Shown in pieces: positions 1 through 9,366 of a stretch of 64,000 bases of DNA; position 1 is the first letter of the stretch; the number at the start of each line of letters is the position of its first letter. The position numbers and the translations under genes are program-made. Under the pieces are notes generated by a model. That model had not been told where the DNA came from. It did not search any database and saw only the letters and a program-made list of their open reading frames with translations. Origin of the DNA: Bradyrhizobium sp. 200 (GTDB taxonomy: Bacteria; Pseudomonadota; Alphaproteobacteria; Rhizobiales; Xanthobacteraceae); contig NZ_CP064689.1 of NCBI RefSeq assembly GCF_023100945.1, positions 2,648,001-2,712,000 on the forward strand, written 5' to 3'.

Positions 1-284
1 AAGTGGCGCAGGCCGAGATATCGGTCGATGCCGTGCTGTATGAGGCCGACATTCCGCTCAAGCACCTGATGAAGCTGAAGGTCGGCGACACCCTGCCGCT
101 GGAGATGCGTCCCGACGCGCTGGTCTCGGTCCGCTGCGGTAACGTCACGCTCACTGAAGGGCGGATGGGCCGGGTCGGCGACCGCGTCGCCATTCGCGTC
201 ACCAAGCAGTTGCGCAAGCCCAATACCACCTTCGCGATGTTCGAGAAGGCCGACGAACAAACCAAGTTGATGGAGGCACAATGA
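1..284 (+). CDS. fliM: Flagellar motor switch protein FliM, C-terminal fragment (cut by window edge)
   Basis: Only the last 94 or so residues are present; the reading frame is open to the left edge. The fragment is a SpoA/FliN-like C-terminal domain, with the usual pattern of a hydrophobic strand (VDAVLYEADIPLKHLMKLKVGDTLPL), a V-C-G-N turn and an arginine-rich end. FliM sits in the flagellar C-ring, binds CheY-P through its N-terminus and switches rotation. It is followed by a DUF6468 gene and motE with ATGA overlaps, the usual alphaproteobacterial arrangement. FliN has the same fold, but the length after the SpoA domain and these neighbours favour FliM. Confidence 0.85.
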   Translation, partial: VAQAEISVDAVLYEADIPLKHLMKLKVGDTLPLEMRPDALVSVRCGNVTLTEGRMGRVGDRVAIRVTKQLRKPNTTFAMFEKADEQTKLMEAQ

Positions 285-718
285 GTCATTCCCTTGGCAT
301 TGTAATCGAGAGTTTGGTGGCGATGCTGCTGATGCTCACGATCGGCTACTGCATGCTGCTCAACAAGCGGCTGCAGCGGCTGAAAGCGGACGAGCATTCG
401 CTGAAGGCCACGATCGCCGAACTGATCACCGCGACCGAAATCGCCGAGCGGGCGATCGGCGGCCTCAAGCACACCGTGCGCGACGTCAATGAGAATCTCG
501 GCAGCCAGCTCACGGCGGCGACGCAGATGGCGGGGCATCTGAAGAACATGCTGGCCGAAGGCGACGGCGTCATTCGCCGGCTGTCCAAGATCGCGATCGC
601 GGCGCGGCCCTCGCAGGAGGCCGAACCCCCAGCACCCAGGGTCTCGAGCGCCAAGGCGGTTGCCGCGGCGGCTGAAGCCTTCTCCGAACGCCGAAGGGCC
701 GGTGGCCTCGCGGCATGA
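281..718 (+). CDS. DUF6468 domain protein, flagellar locus
   Basis: This 145-residue protein starts in an ATGA overlap with the fliM stop and ends in an ATGA overlap with motE, so the three are translationally coupled. It has one membrane segment at about residues 7-27, followed by a long amphipathic, probably coiled-coil stretch (about 30-110) and an Ala-rich tail. It matches the DUF6468 family found between fliM and motE in rhizobia. The molecular role is unknown; a membrane-anchored accessory of the motor or C-ring is an inference from position only. Confidence 0.8.
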   Translation: MSHSLGIVIESLVAMLLMLTIGYCMLLNKRLQRLKADEHSLKATIAELITATEIAERAIGGLKHTVRDVNENLGSQLTAATQMAGHLKNMLAEGDGVIRRLSKIAIAARPSQEAEPPAPRVSSAKAVAAAAEAFSERRRAGGLAA

Positions 719-1524
719 AGTCGTTCCGGGACATCCGCGTCATTCCGGTCGTGCTGGTCGCGATCTTCGGCCTTGTCGTGCTGAAGGTTGCAGGCCTCGT
801 GATCGATGGCGGCTATGTCTTCGAATATCAGGCGAGCCAGGCTGCGCAGCCGAGCTCACCCGCTCCACCCGCCAAGCGTTCGTGGGCGCAGGACACCCTG
901 GGGTATCCGAGCAGCGCCAAGGCAGATCCCGCAGACATCACCGGTTCGGTCAAGAAGGAAGAGAAAAAGGAAGAAGCCCCGAAGCCGGCCGCTCCCGCCA
1001 CCGAACCGCCGAAGCCTGACGGTGTCGTGGTGTTTCCCGACCAGAACCCGCAATCGGTGTCGCCGTCGGAGCGCGCCATCCTGGAACGGCTGCAGGCGCG
1101 GCGCCAGGAGCTGGAGCAGCGCGCGCGGGAAATCGAAATTCGCGAAAGCCTCTTGAAATCCGCCGAGAAGCGTATCGAGGGCAGGGTCGATGAAATGAAG
1201 GCAACCGAGGCAAAGATATCGACCGCGACGGGGCAAAAGGCGGAGCAGGACGCCGCCCGCTTCAAGGGCATCATCACGATGTATGAGAACATGAAGCCAA
1301 AGGACGCCGCCAAGGTGTTCGACCGGCTGGAAATGTCCGTGCTCTACGAAATCGCCTCGCAGATCGCTCCCCGCAAGATGTCGGACATTCTGGGCTTGAT
1401 GCAGCCGGAAGCGGCCGAGCGGCTGACGGTCGAACTGGCCCGCCGCGCCGGCACCGACAAATCCACGTCCACGGCCGAGTTGCCCAAGATCGAAGGCAAG
1501 ATCCTGCCGCAAAAGCCCAATTGA
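715..1524 (+). CDS. motE: MotE-like flagellar motility protein (MgtE_N-type domain)
   Basis: A 269-residue protein coupled by ATGA to the DUF6468 gene. One membrane segment lies at about residues 9-30. A Pro/Ala/Lys-rich linker follows (45-105), then a charged coiled coil (113-180) and a C-terminal domain with ITMYENMKPKDAAKVFDRLE and the ILGLMQPEAAERLT motif, typical of the MgtE N-domain fold. In Rhizobium meliloti MotE is a periplasmic chaperone for MotC. The same role is likely here, although no motC lies in the window. A GC-rich hairpin at 1539-1556 (CGCCCC/GGGGCG) after the stop has no T-run and is a weak terminator candidate. Confidence 0.82.
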   Translation: MKSFRDIRVIPVVLVAIFGLVVLKVAGLVIDGGYVFEYQASQAAQPSSPAPPAKRSWAQDTLGYPSSAKADPADITGSVKKEEKKEEAPKPAAPATEPPKPDGVVVFPDQNPQSVSPSERAILERLQARRQELEQRAREIEIRESLLKSAEKRIEGRVDEMKATEAKISTATGQKAEQDAARFKGIITMYENMKPKDAAKVFDRLEMSVLYEIASQIAPRKMSDILGLMQPEAAERLTVELARRAGTDKSTSTAELPKIEGKILPQKPN

Positions 1525-1572
1525 CGCAGGCGCGCCGGCGCCCCGGTCAAGGGGCGTTGGCGTCACCCGATC

Positions 1573-2016
1573 TTAGAACCTGCGCGGCCCCGATGACACG
1601 AACGAGCGATGGGCTACGGCAAGCGCGCCGCGCTCATTGTTTTCAAGGGCGATCTTCTGCGCCAGCATGACATCGCCCGCGACGAGGTCGCCATCCGGAA
1701 CGAAGCACCATTTGCAGACGTGGTGGCCCGTGCCGCTGAGTTCCTCGATATTCGTCTGCGTGCCATGATGGATCCGATAGCGCGTCCCGGTATCGCTGCC
1801 GACGACGTCGAAATATCGGAATCGCTCGTAGCAGGCGCGCTGCTTCGGCGAGAGCCAGCCCTTCAACAGCGTCAGCGCCCGCGCCTCGGTTTCGAGGCGG
1901 AACGATCTGCTGCAGGAACCAGATCGCGCCACTACCAGCGAAAGCGCCGATAGCAGCATCGTGCCAAGCAAAGCCAGGATGAACGAGCATATCGCAAGGA
2001 CGATCTGCTGGGTCAC
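1573..2016 (-). CDS. Hypothetical membrane-anchored protein
   Basis: 147 residues with an N-terminal hydrophobic segment at about 6-32 and a soluble domain containing the run GTRYRIHHGTQTNIEEL and a CKWCF pair. The C-terminal half resembles small rhizobial proteins of unknown function; I do not recognise a named family. It lies five bases after a small gene on the same strand (2022-2243), so the two probably form one transcript, convergent with the motE operon. Confidence 0.6.
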   Translation of the reverse strand: MTQQIVLAICSFILALLGTMLLSALSLVVARSGSCSRSFRLETEARALTLLKGWLSPKQRACYERFRYFDVVGSDTGTRYRIHHGTQTNIEELSGTGHHVCKWCFVPDGDLVAGDVMLAQKIALENNERGALAVAHRSFVSSGPRRF

Positions 2017-2021
2017 GGCTG

Positions 2022-2243
2022 TCAGCCACCAACGAGACGCGGATAAAACAGCGTCTCCTCCGCTGTCGGATCGAAGGAGCGGATAACCCGTTGCTCGCCG
2101 GGCCCCGATCGTACCGCTGCCGTAAAGCCTGCGCCGGTCAATTCCATGAAACGCCGCTCGGCCTTTTCGACCTCTGCGCGATCATGGATGTCGAATGTAT
2201 GGCGGGTGTCACCGGTACGATCCATCACGATCTGGGTTGCCAT
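2022..2243 (-). CDS. Small conserved hypothetical protein
   Basis: About 73 residues. I chose the ATG at 2243 because GGAG lies eight bases upstream; an in-frame GTG nine bases earlier overlaps that ribosome site. The protein is charged and soluble (HDRAEVEKAERRFMELTG, then a beta-rich end) and has no signal peptide. It is the first gene of a two-gene unit with the membrane-anchored protein downstream. Function unknown. Confidence 0.55.
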   Translation of the reverse strand: MATQIVMDRTGDTRHTFDIHDRAEVEKAERRFMELTGAGFTAAVRSGPGEQRVIRSFDPTAEETLFYPRLVGG

Positions 2244-2985
2244 TTCACGCACTCCGAATTGGCTGCCTGAGGCAGGTTTGGCGACCCGGGAGCGATGGTT
2301 GTTTGACTGCCGGCCCTGCGTCCCGGGTCCATTGTTTCCCTAAGACGGGATGGCTGATTTTGGTTCCATCCCTCGTGAGATTAATGATGATGATCGTGGC
2401 GCGTGGCGGCGCTGTGGCAATAGCCGCGGACCGCGTGCCGGACCATCACGAAAAGGGGCCGGATTCCGACCCATCCTGAGACGTGCAATGCTTCGTCCGG
2501 GCGCCAGGTCGCCTCTTCAACGAAATCAATAAGTTGACCTTAACAAAACCTCAAGCCGGCCCGTCAAGAGCGCGGGGCGAGGGCGTTCCGCCGAATTCAT
2601 TGAAGCCAAGAGATTTCCTGGATGGATGAAAGGCTACCGCTGGAACTGGTGCGCCGCGCCTGTACCGAGTGTCTGCCTCCCGGGGCCAAGCGGCAAGCGA
2701 GGTAAAGCGCCGCTATTTCGGCAGCGGCGCAGATGGTGGCCGCGGAACTCTCGGTCCTGGCCTCCCTCGGCGCGGCACGTCCGCTGCCAAAAATTGAGGC
2801 GACAATCACCGTGCGCCATCGCTGGAGACGACCCGCGCCGCAATGAAGATTCATTTGAAGCAATTTTTATCAGATGGCAGCGGTCACCCTCTGAGTGAAT
2901 TTCGGCTCAAAACAGCCGCAGCAACCTTTTGTTTGACGTTTTGGATTTATGGCTGGGTCCGATCCAACCGGGGAATTGTCCACCA
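2244..2985. other. 742-bp region without a supported gene; contains a decayed promoter copy
   Basis: No open frame here looks like a real protein; the short frames present are arginine- and proline-rich with no start context. The notable content is a degenerate copy (about 2533-2660) of the sequence just upstream of, and including the start of, the TPR gene at 5.4 kb. The remainder probably holds the promoter of the next gene, but no clear -35/-10 pair was found. Confidence 0.6.
2533..2660 (+). repeat. Degenerate direct copy of the TPR-gene promoter and start region
   Basis: This segment aligns with 5378-5518. Shared blocks are GTTGAC-TTAACAAA-CCT-AAGCCGGCC, GGCGAGGGCG-TTCGCCG-AATTCATTGA and the following GGATG-GAAGGCTGCCGCTG-AACTGG, in the same order and orientation. 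The CtrA-like box here is TTAA-CAAAACC-TCAA at 2540-2554, one base off consensus, whereas the copy at 5384 is perfect. The coding start in this copy is broken: the best frame ends within about 30 codons. Confidence 0.75.
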
Positions 2986-5214
2986 ATGACGACCCTTGAA
3001 ATGCCGACTGCGCCCACGTCCACAGTTGCGGGCTCCACGCGCCTTCGCATGCTTTGCGTTCTGTTCTTCTTCTCCGGCTTTCCCGCGCTCATCTATCAAC
3101 TGACGTGGCAACGGAGCCTTTTCCGAATTTTTGGAGTCAACACCGAGTCGGTAACGATCGTTGTCACCGCCTTTATGGTTGGCCTGGGGCTGGGAAGCCT
3201 TGCCGGCGGATGGATATCGAAGCGAAAGGAGGTCAAGGCGCTGTTGCTTCTTGGTCTCATAGAACTGTTGACCGCCGTGTTCGGACTGGTCTCGCTCGCA
3301 ATCTTCGAGCAAGTCGGCCAACTCGTGTCGGATTTGCCGCTTGCTATAGTCGCTGCGATCAATCTCCTGCTGGTGCTCGTTCCCACACTGTTGATGGGAG
3401 CCACCCTCCCGCTCCTTGTCTCGCACCTCGTGAAAACGTCGGGTCAGATCGGAAGCGCCGTAGGCACGCTGTACTTCGTCAATACCCTTGGCGCCGGCGC
3501 GGCTTGCCTGGCAGGCGCCACGATCATCTTTCCATTTCTGGGCATGCATGCTGCAATATGGATCGCCGCCGGCATCAACGTCATGGTAGGCGTCGGCGCA
3601 ATCGTCGCCCATCGCATGAACCGCGACGAGACGGAAACTTCGCGCTTCCTGCCAGTCGAACCGGCGGCACAACCCATTCTCGGGATGCCTTTCGTCACAG
3701 TCCTCGCGATGCTCAGCGGCTTCATCTCGCTGTCGTACGAAATATTCCTGTTCCGAACCATCTCTTATGCGACAGGATCGAGCTCCTTGGCATTTGCGCT
3801 CACGCTCGGCGGCTTTCTCTTAGGGATTGCGAGCGGTGCACGCGAGGCGGCGCAGGCCTGCGCAGGACTTGCGCCGCGCGATGCCATGCGAAAAGCGAGC
3901 ACAGACCTGATCTGGGGCAACCTTTTCGGAGCGGCGTTCCTGCCGGTGATGGCGCAGTTTGCGTGGACAGGCTCCGGCGTGATCGGCATCGCAATCGCGA
4001 TTGTCTATCTCATCGCCAGACAATGGGGGGCGCTACTGCCATATCTCTCGCAGTTCGGTATTTCCGTTGACCAGCGGACCGGAATGCAAACCGCGCTGCT
4101 TTATTTCGCCAACATCCTTGGTTGCGCCACCGGCGCCGTTCTCACCGGGTTTTTCCTTACGAACTGGCTTGGCCTCCTGCCGATGGCTACCTTTCTGCTT
4201 GCCGCCGGCACGCTCTGCGCAATGCTGCTCATCGGAGCGCTTGAGGCGACCGTGATGGAACGCGTGCGCCGCAGTGGCATTGCGGTCGCCGTCCTTGCCA
4301 CCGGGACTGTTGCGATTTCGATGCTTGCGCACCGCGTGTACGAGAACCTCCAGAATAGGGGCTTTTCCGATCATGCGTTTGCGCACATCGTTGAAAATCG
4401 AAGCGGCATCATCACGGTGGATACCGATGGCACAGTTTTCGGCAACGGCATGTACGATGGACGATTCAATACCGACCTCAAGGATGACCGGAACGGAGTT
4501 ATTCGTCCATACGCATTGAGCCTGTTCCATGGGGCGCCGCGCAACGTCCTCATGATAGGACTAGCGTCAGGGTCATGGGCGCAAATTATCGCCAGCAATC
4601 CTGCCGTGGAGTCGCTGACAATCGTCGAAATCAACCGTGGTTATCTCGAGCTCATCGCACAGCAGCCAGAGGTTAGATCGATACTCCGTAATCCAAAGAT
4701 CCGAATTATCGAGGATGACGGCCGTCGCTGGCTGGGTCATCATCCCGAAATGCGTTTCGATGCGGTCGTCGCCAATACGACCTTTAATTTTCGCGCCAAC
4801 GCAACCAACCTGCTCTCGGCGGAATATCTCAAGTTGGTAAAACAGCATCTCAATCCCGGTGGCATCTTCTTTTACAACACGACCGGTTCGCAGCGCGTAC
4901 AGAGGACAGCTTGCACAGTATTTCCCCATGGGGCTCGATTCACGAATCATGTGGTGGTTTCGGAAACGCCGATCGATTGGAATTTCTTGCGGTGGCGAAA
5001 TGTTCTGGAGAGCTACACGATCGACGGTAAACCCGCATTCGATCCGAATAGCGCCGCGGATCAATCGCGCATTGATTCACTGATGAATCAGTATCGCCTC
5101 GGCGGTCCCATGGTTTTGGAATGCCCGGATTTGATGTCGGCGACGACGAACGATGCGCTGATAACCGACGACAACATGGGAACTGAGTGGCGCTACCACC
5201 TGAATCTGGACTGA
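2986..5214 (+). CDS. Fused multi-pass membrane / spermidine-synthase-like protein
   Basis: 742 residues from the ATG at 2986; an in-frame TTG at 2929 would add 19 residues of poor composition. The first ~440 residues hold about ten hydrophobic segments. The C-terminal ~270 residues form a spermidine-synthase-like Rossmann domain: NVLMIGLASGSW (glycine-rich loop), LTIVEINRGY (acidic end of strand 2) and IRIIEDDGRRWL. Such fused transporter/spermidine synthase proteins occur widely in bacteria, but their substrate is not established and polyamine synthesis should not be assumed. AT content and codon choice appear higher and more mixed than in the flanking flagellar genes (by eye), and it is flanked by a duplicated promoter, so acquisition is likely. 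Confidence 0.8.
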   Translation: MTTLEMPTAPTSTVAGSTRLRMLCVLFFFSGFPALIYQLTWQRSLFRIFGVNTESVTIVVTAFMVGLGLGSLAGGWISKRKEVKALLLLGLIELLTAVFGLVSLAIFEQVGQLVSDLPLAIVAAINLLLVLVPTLLMGATLPLLVSHLVKTSGQIGSAVGTLYFVNTLGAGAACLAGATIIFPFLGMHAAIWIAAGINVMVGVGAIVAHRMNRDETETSRFLPVEPAAQPILGMPFVTVLAMLSGFISLSYEIFLFRTISYATGSSSLAFALTLGGFLLGIASGAREAAQACAGLAPRDAMRKASTDLIWGNLFGAAFLPVMAQFAWTGSGVIGIAIAIVYLIARQWGALLPYLSQFGISVDQRTGMQTALLYFANILGCATGAVLTGFFLTNWLGLLPMATFLLAAGTLCAMLLIGALEATVMERVRRSGIAVAVLATGTVAISMLAHRVYENLQNRGFSDHAFAHIVENRSGIITVDTDGTVFGNGMYDGRFNTDLKDDRNGVIRPYALSLFHGAPRNVLMIGLASGSWAQIIASNPAVESLTIVEINRGYLELIAQQPEVRSILRNPKIRIIEDDGRRWLGHHPEMRFDAVVANTTFNFRANATNLLSAEYLKLVKQHLNPGGIFFYNTTGSQRVQRTACTVFPHGARFTNHVVVSETPIDWNFLRWRNVLESYTIDGKPAFDPNSAADQSRIDSLMNQYRLGGPMVLECPDLMSATTNDALITDDNMGTEWRYHLNLD

Positions 5215-5377
5215 TTGATCAATCGTCGGTAACCCGGCGCCTTGGCGGGATTGGCGTCCTGGTGGGGCAGCTCCGAAAGATATGCGGGGGCGAATTCTGT
5301 TTGAAACTGGCGGCCAAGCCTGTTCCGGCATCCAAAAGGGAACAGCGCGGAGCGCCGTCTCAAATGCATTCAGTAGG

Positions 5378-5518
5378 TTGACGTTAACAAAGCCTTAAGC
5401 CGGCCAATCCAAGATTCAACGTGCAGGCGAGGGCGCTTCGCCGCTGAATTCATTGAGGCACGAGATCTTCCGGATGGGGCGAAGGGCTGCCGCTGAAACT
5501 GGGTCGCCGGGCCGCGCA
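5378..5518 (+). repeat. Intact copy of the duplicated promoter/start region
   Basis: Direct partner of 2533-2660. This copy keeps the perfect CtrA-like box and leads into the full-length TPR gene, so it is probably the functional one. The two copies are about 2.84 kb apart and bracket the spermidine-synthase-like gene. Confidence 0.75.
5384..5398 (+). promoter_or_regulatory. CtrA-like box, TTAA-N7-TTAA
   Basis: TTAA-CAAAGCC-TTAA matches the CtrA consensus (TTAA-N7-TTAA). It lies about 75 bases before the ATG of the TPR gene and sits just after a TTGACG hexamer (5379-5384). Regulation by CtrA is inferred from the motif; the cckA gene in the same window encodes the kinase that feeds this regulator in alphaproteobacteria. 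Confidence 0.65.
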
Positions 5519-8500
5519 TTGGCGCGGGCGGCGAGGCGTTGCCTTCACAGTTGCCGCCAACCGCTTGCCCTTGCTTTGCTATTCGCCAGCCTGACGTTTT
5601 CGCAGGCCTGCCGGGCCGACGATCCGGTCCGGGGGGAGGCGACCTTTACGGCCGGAGGCGGCTTCGCGCGCTTGGTATTGAAGCTGGCCGAAGACGTCGA
5701 ATCCGACGTTTCGACCGCGGGTTCGATCATCATCATCCACTTCAAGCGCCCGGTGGATATTCCCGTCGACAAATTGTCCGATGCCGTTCCCGATTATGTC
5801 GGCTCGGCGCGGCGCGATCCCGACGGCACGGCGATCCGGCTGTCGCTGTCGCGGCGGGCGACCGTCAACACCATGACGGCGGGGGAGCGGATTTTCGTCG
5901 ACTTCCTGCCCGATAGCTGGACCGGTCCGCCGCCCGCGCTTCCTGCTGCGGTCGTGCGCGAACTGGCGGAGCGGGCGCGAGCCGCCGAACGCGCACTGCG
6001 CGCGCAGATGGCGGTCAATGCCGCAAAGAAGAGGCCGCCGGTGCGTGTTCGCGCCTCGGTGCAGCCGACCTTCGTCCGCTTCGTGTTCGAGATGCCCGAC
6101 GGCGTCAACGTGTCGTCGGTGCTGAACGAACAGAAGCTGACGCTGCAGTTCAACAGCGTCCTCAATTTCGACCTGGCGGATGCGAAGGTGGCGGCACCGC
6201 CGAACATCGCCTCGATCAACCAGCGGGCCGACGTCGATTCTTCCGCAGTCGACATCGTGCTGATCGGCGAGGTCGATGTGCACTCTTTCCGTGAGGAAAA
6301 GAACTATGTGATCGATGTCGCCTTCCAGCAGGCGGAAAAGCCCGCTTTGCCCGAACCGCAGGCCACGGTGAAGCCGGCCGTACCGGCCAGGCCGGGGCCC
6401 GCCTCGCGGATTTCGCGCGACAAGGCCCTGAAGGAATCGTCGCTGCCGCAGCAGCCGGCCGAGATTGCGCCTGCTACGTCAGAGACGATTGCCGAACAGG
6501 CCAGGATCGAGATCAAGCCCGCCCAGGTGACGGAAGCGCCGGCCGTGGCCGAAGCCGCAACGCCTGCTGTCGAAAAAGTGACGCTGGCCAAAGACAACGC
6601 GGCTCCCGCGGCCGAGAAGATGGCAGCCGCACCGGAAAAAACATCGCCGCCGGCGGAAGCCGCGAAAGCGGCCCAGCCTGCCGAACAGGTCCAGGCCGCC
6701 GCTGCGGAACCGCCGAAGACGGTGGCGCTCAAGCAGGCTCCAGTTCCCGCGGAGCCGCCGAAGAAGGCAGAGCCGGCGGCATCCAGTCCGCCGCCGGAAA
6801 GCGGCGCCAAGGACAAGACTGCCAACGTCGAGGCGAGGCGTGACAGCGACGGCCTGCGCGTGACGTTCTCCTTTGCCGCGCCGACCCCGGCTGCACTGTT
6901 CCGCCGCGCCGATGCGGTGTGGCTGGTGTTCGACCAGACCAAACCGCTCGATATCGAACCGATCCGCGCCAAGGGCGGCGCCATCATCGGCGAGGTCCGC
7001 CGGCTGCCGCTGGAAAAGGGCCAGGCGATCCGCATCCGCCTCAACCGGCCGCAGATCCCTTCGCTCGAAAGCGAAGGCCGCGCCAACGGCTCCGAATGGA
7101 CGCTGACCTTCGCCGACCGCGGCCAGGCCTCACCGCTGCCGCTGACGGTGCTGCGGAACATTACCGATCCCGCGCTCGCCAGCGTCACCGTGCCGCTGGC
7201 CAATCCCGGTGCGATGCACCGGCTGGTCGATCCCGACGCCGGCGATACGCTGTTGGTCATCACCGCGCCGCCGCCGACCCGCGGCCTCATCAAGCGGCAG
7301 GATTTCGTCGAACTATCGCTGCTGGAATCCGTGCACGGCGTGGTCGTGCATCCGAACTCCGACGACATCAACGCCGAGGTCGGCGCCGACAAGGTGATGC
7401 TGGGACGGCCCGGCGGATTGACGCTGTCGTCCGCCGACGTTGCGGCCGAACGCGCCACTGCGGCGGTGAGGCCGCTGTTCGACGGCAACGACTGGCGCAA
7501 GAACCGGGAAGAGAAGTTTTTCCCCAAACTGGATGCGTTGACCAAGGCCGCGGCCGCAGCGGAGCCTGAGCAAAAGGCGCAAGCCCGCCTCGAGCTTGCC
7601 AATTTCTACATGTCGCGCGGGATGTATCAGGAGGCGAGGGGGATGACCAACCTCATCCTCTCCGAAACCAACCCGGGGAGCGAAGATGCCACCGTGCTGA
7701 TGGTGCATGCGGTCGCCAGCATCCTGATGGGCCATCCCGAGCGCGCGCTGAAGGACCTTGCAAATCCAGCGATCGGCAATGGCTACGATTCCCAATTGTG
7801 GAAGGGGTTCGCGTTCGCCCGTCAGGAGAAATGGGCGGATGCGCGTGAAAAGTTCAAGAACGCCGAATTCTCGATTGCCGCGCTGCCGCTGGAATTGCAA
7901 CGCATCGTCACCACGGATGCGATGCGGGCCTCGCTCGAAGTCAAGGATTATGCCGGGGCTTCGCGGCGGCGCAGCGAACTCGAGGTGATCGGCATTCCCA
8001 ACGAGATGAAGCCCGAGATCGCCGTGCTGCGCGGGCGGCTCGCCGAGGCGCTGGGGCACGACAAGGACGCGCTCGACGCCTACCGGTACGCGGCGCAGTC
8101 CAGCGACCGGCAGGCGTCGGCGGAGGCGCGGTTGCTGGAAGCCCTGCTGCGGCACAAGCGCGGCGAACTCGGCCAGGCCGAGTTGATGCGCGAACTGGAG
8201 ACGTTGTCGGTCATCTGGCGCGGCGACGCGATCGAGTTGAGGACGTTGAACAAGCTGGTCGAGATCTATGCCAAGAACGCCCGCTATGCCGACTCGCTCG
8301 GCGCCGCCAAGACCGCAACGAAGCTGCAGCCCAATTCCGAACTGTCGCGGCAAAGCCAGGATGCGGCTTCCGCATTGTTCGCGGAGTTCTATCTGAGCCC
8401 GAAGGGCGAAGACATGAAGCCGGTCGACGCGCTCGCCATGTTCTACGAATACCGCGAATTGACGCCGATCGGCCGGCGCGGCGACGAGATGATCCGGCGG

Positions 8501-9274
8501 CTTGCGGATCGGCTGGCTGCGGTGGACCTGCTCGACCAGGCCGCCGAACTGCTGCAGTATCAGGTCGACAAGCGGCTGGAGGGAGCCGCGCGGGCGCAGG
8601 TGGCGGCGCGCCTTGCCATGGTCTACCTGACCAACCGCAAGCCGGACCGGGCGATCTCGGCGCTGCGCATGACCCGGATCGCCGATCTCTCCGGCGAGCT
8701 GCGACAGCAGCGGCTGCTGCTGGAAGCGCGGGCCCAGAGCGACGTCGGTCGCCACGACCTTGCGCTCGATATCATCTCCAACATCACCGGCCGCGAAGCG
8801 ATCCGGCTGCGTTCCGACATCTATTGGGCGTCACGGCAGTGGCGGGAGGCTTCCGAACAGATCGAACTGTACTACGGCGACCGCTGGCGGGATTTCAGGC
8901 CGCTGAACGCCGCCGAGAAGAGCGACGTGATCCGCGCTGTGGTCGGCTATGCGCTGGCCGAGGACGCGATCGGCCTGGGCCGTTTCCGCGAGAAATACGC
9001 CCCCCTGATGACCGGGGAGGCCGACAAATTCGCATTCGATACCGCGAGCAAGCCGGCCGCCTCCAACAGCGCCGAATTCGGCCTGATCGCCAAGATGGCC
9101 GCCAGCGTCGACACGCTGGACGGCTTCATCCGCGAAATGAAGATTCGCTTCCCGGATGCCACCGCCCGCGCACCGGTGTCACCGGAGATGTCCAGGAGCG
9201 AGCCGGTTCACACCGGCGCCTTGCCCGCGATATCAGGCATCAGGCGAATCGAACTGACGAAGCAGGTGAAGTAG
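5474..9274 (+). CDS. Very large secreted TPR protein
   Basis: About 1,266 residues from the ATG at 5474 (an in-frame TTG at 5453 adds seven). An N-terminal signal (LALALLFASLTFSQACRA) is followed by two beta-rich AMIN-like modules (about 50-290), an Ala/Pro/Lys/Glu-rich linker (290-450), a third beta module (450-680) and a long helical C-terminus with TPR-like repeats (690-1190). The product should be periplasmic. The CtrA-like box upstream and the nearby flagellar genes suggest a role tied to motility or envelope assembly, perhaps peptidoglycan contact through AMIN-like domains. This is inference; the family is known only as rhizobial tetratricopeptide proteins. Confidence 0.75.
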   Translation: MGRRAAAETGSPGRALARAARRCLHSCRQPLALALLFASLTFSQACRADDPVRGEATFTAGGGFARLVLKLAEDVESDVSTAGSIIIIHFKRPVDIPVDKLSDAVPDYVGSARRDPDGTAIRLSLSRRATVNTMTAGERIFVDFLPDSWTGPPPALPAAVVRELAERARAAERALRAQMAVNAAKKRPPVRVRASVQPTFVRFVFEMPDGVNVSSVLNEQKLTLQFNSVLNFDLADAKVAAPPNIASINQRADVDSSAVDIVLIGEVDVHSFREEKNYVIDVAFQQAEKPALPEPQATVKPAVPARPGPASRISRDKALKESSLPQQPAEIAPATSETIAEQARIEIKPAQVTEAPAVAEAATPAVEKVTLAKDNAAPAAEKMAAAPEKTSPPAEAAKAAQPAEQVQAAAAEPPKTVALKQAPVPAEPPKKAEPAASSPPPESGAKDKTANVEARRDSDGLRVTFSFAAPTPAALFRRADAVWLVFDQTKPLDIEPIRAKGGAIIGEVRRLPLEKGQAIRIRLNRPQIPSLESEGRANGSEWTLTFADRGQASPLPLTVLRNITDPALASVTVPLANPGAMHRLVDPDAGDTLLVITAPPPTRGLIKRQDFVELSLLESVHGVVVHPNSDDINAEVGADKVMLGRPGGLTLSSADVAAERATAAVRPLFDGNDWRKNREEKFFPKLDALTKAAAAAEPEQKAQARLELANFYMSRGMYQEARGMTNLILSETNPGSEDATVLMVHAVASILMGHPERALKDLANPAIGNGYDSQLWKGFAFARQEKWADAREKFKNAEFSIAALPLELQRIVTTDAMRASLEVKDYAGASRRRSELEVIGIPNEMKPEIAVLRGRLAEALGHDKDALDAYRYAAQSSDRQASAEARLLEALLRHKRGELGQAELMRELETLSVIWRGDAIELRTLNKLVEIYAKNARYADSLGAAKTATKLQPNSELSRQSQDAASALFAEFYLSPKGEDMKPVDALAMFYEYRELTPIGRRGDEMIRRLADRLAAVDLLDQAAELLQYQVDKRLEGAARAQVAARLAMVYLTNRKPDRAISALRMTRIADLSGELRQQRLLLEARAQSDVGRHDLALDIISNITGREAIRLRSDIYWASRQWREASEQIELYYGDRWRDFRPLNAAEKSDVIRAVVGYALAEDAIGLGRFREKYAPLMTGEADKFAFDTASKPAASNSAEFGLIAKMAASVDTLDGFIREMKIRFPDATARAPVSPEMSRSEPVHTGALPAISGIRRIELTKQVK

Positions 9275-9366
9275 CGGATTCGGCCGCAGCTTCGGCCAAT
9301 TTTTGACCAGTTGGCGCACTAGGAAGACCGGGCCTCTTTCTTCCGTCTTCTTGAGCCGCTTCCCCG

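Noticed and set aside
1539..1556. Hairpin after motE as a rho-independent terminator
   Set aside because: Only six pairs and no T-run; recorded as weak only.
2195..2898. Short plus-strand frames before the spermidine-synthase-like gene
   Set aside because: No start context, and Arg/Pro-rich content; the segment fits a decayed promoter copy better.
7313..8755. 480-residue minus-strand open frame inside the TPR gene
   Set aside because: It is an antisense shadow of the real gene; its composition (Arg/Gln/Leu-rich) has no domain pattern, and the plus strand has clear protein features.
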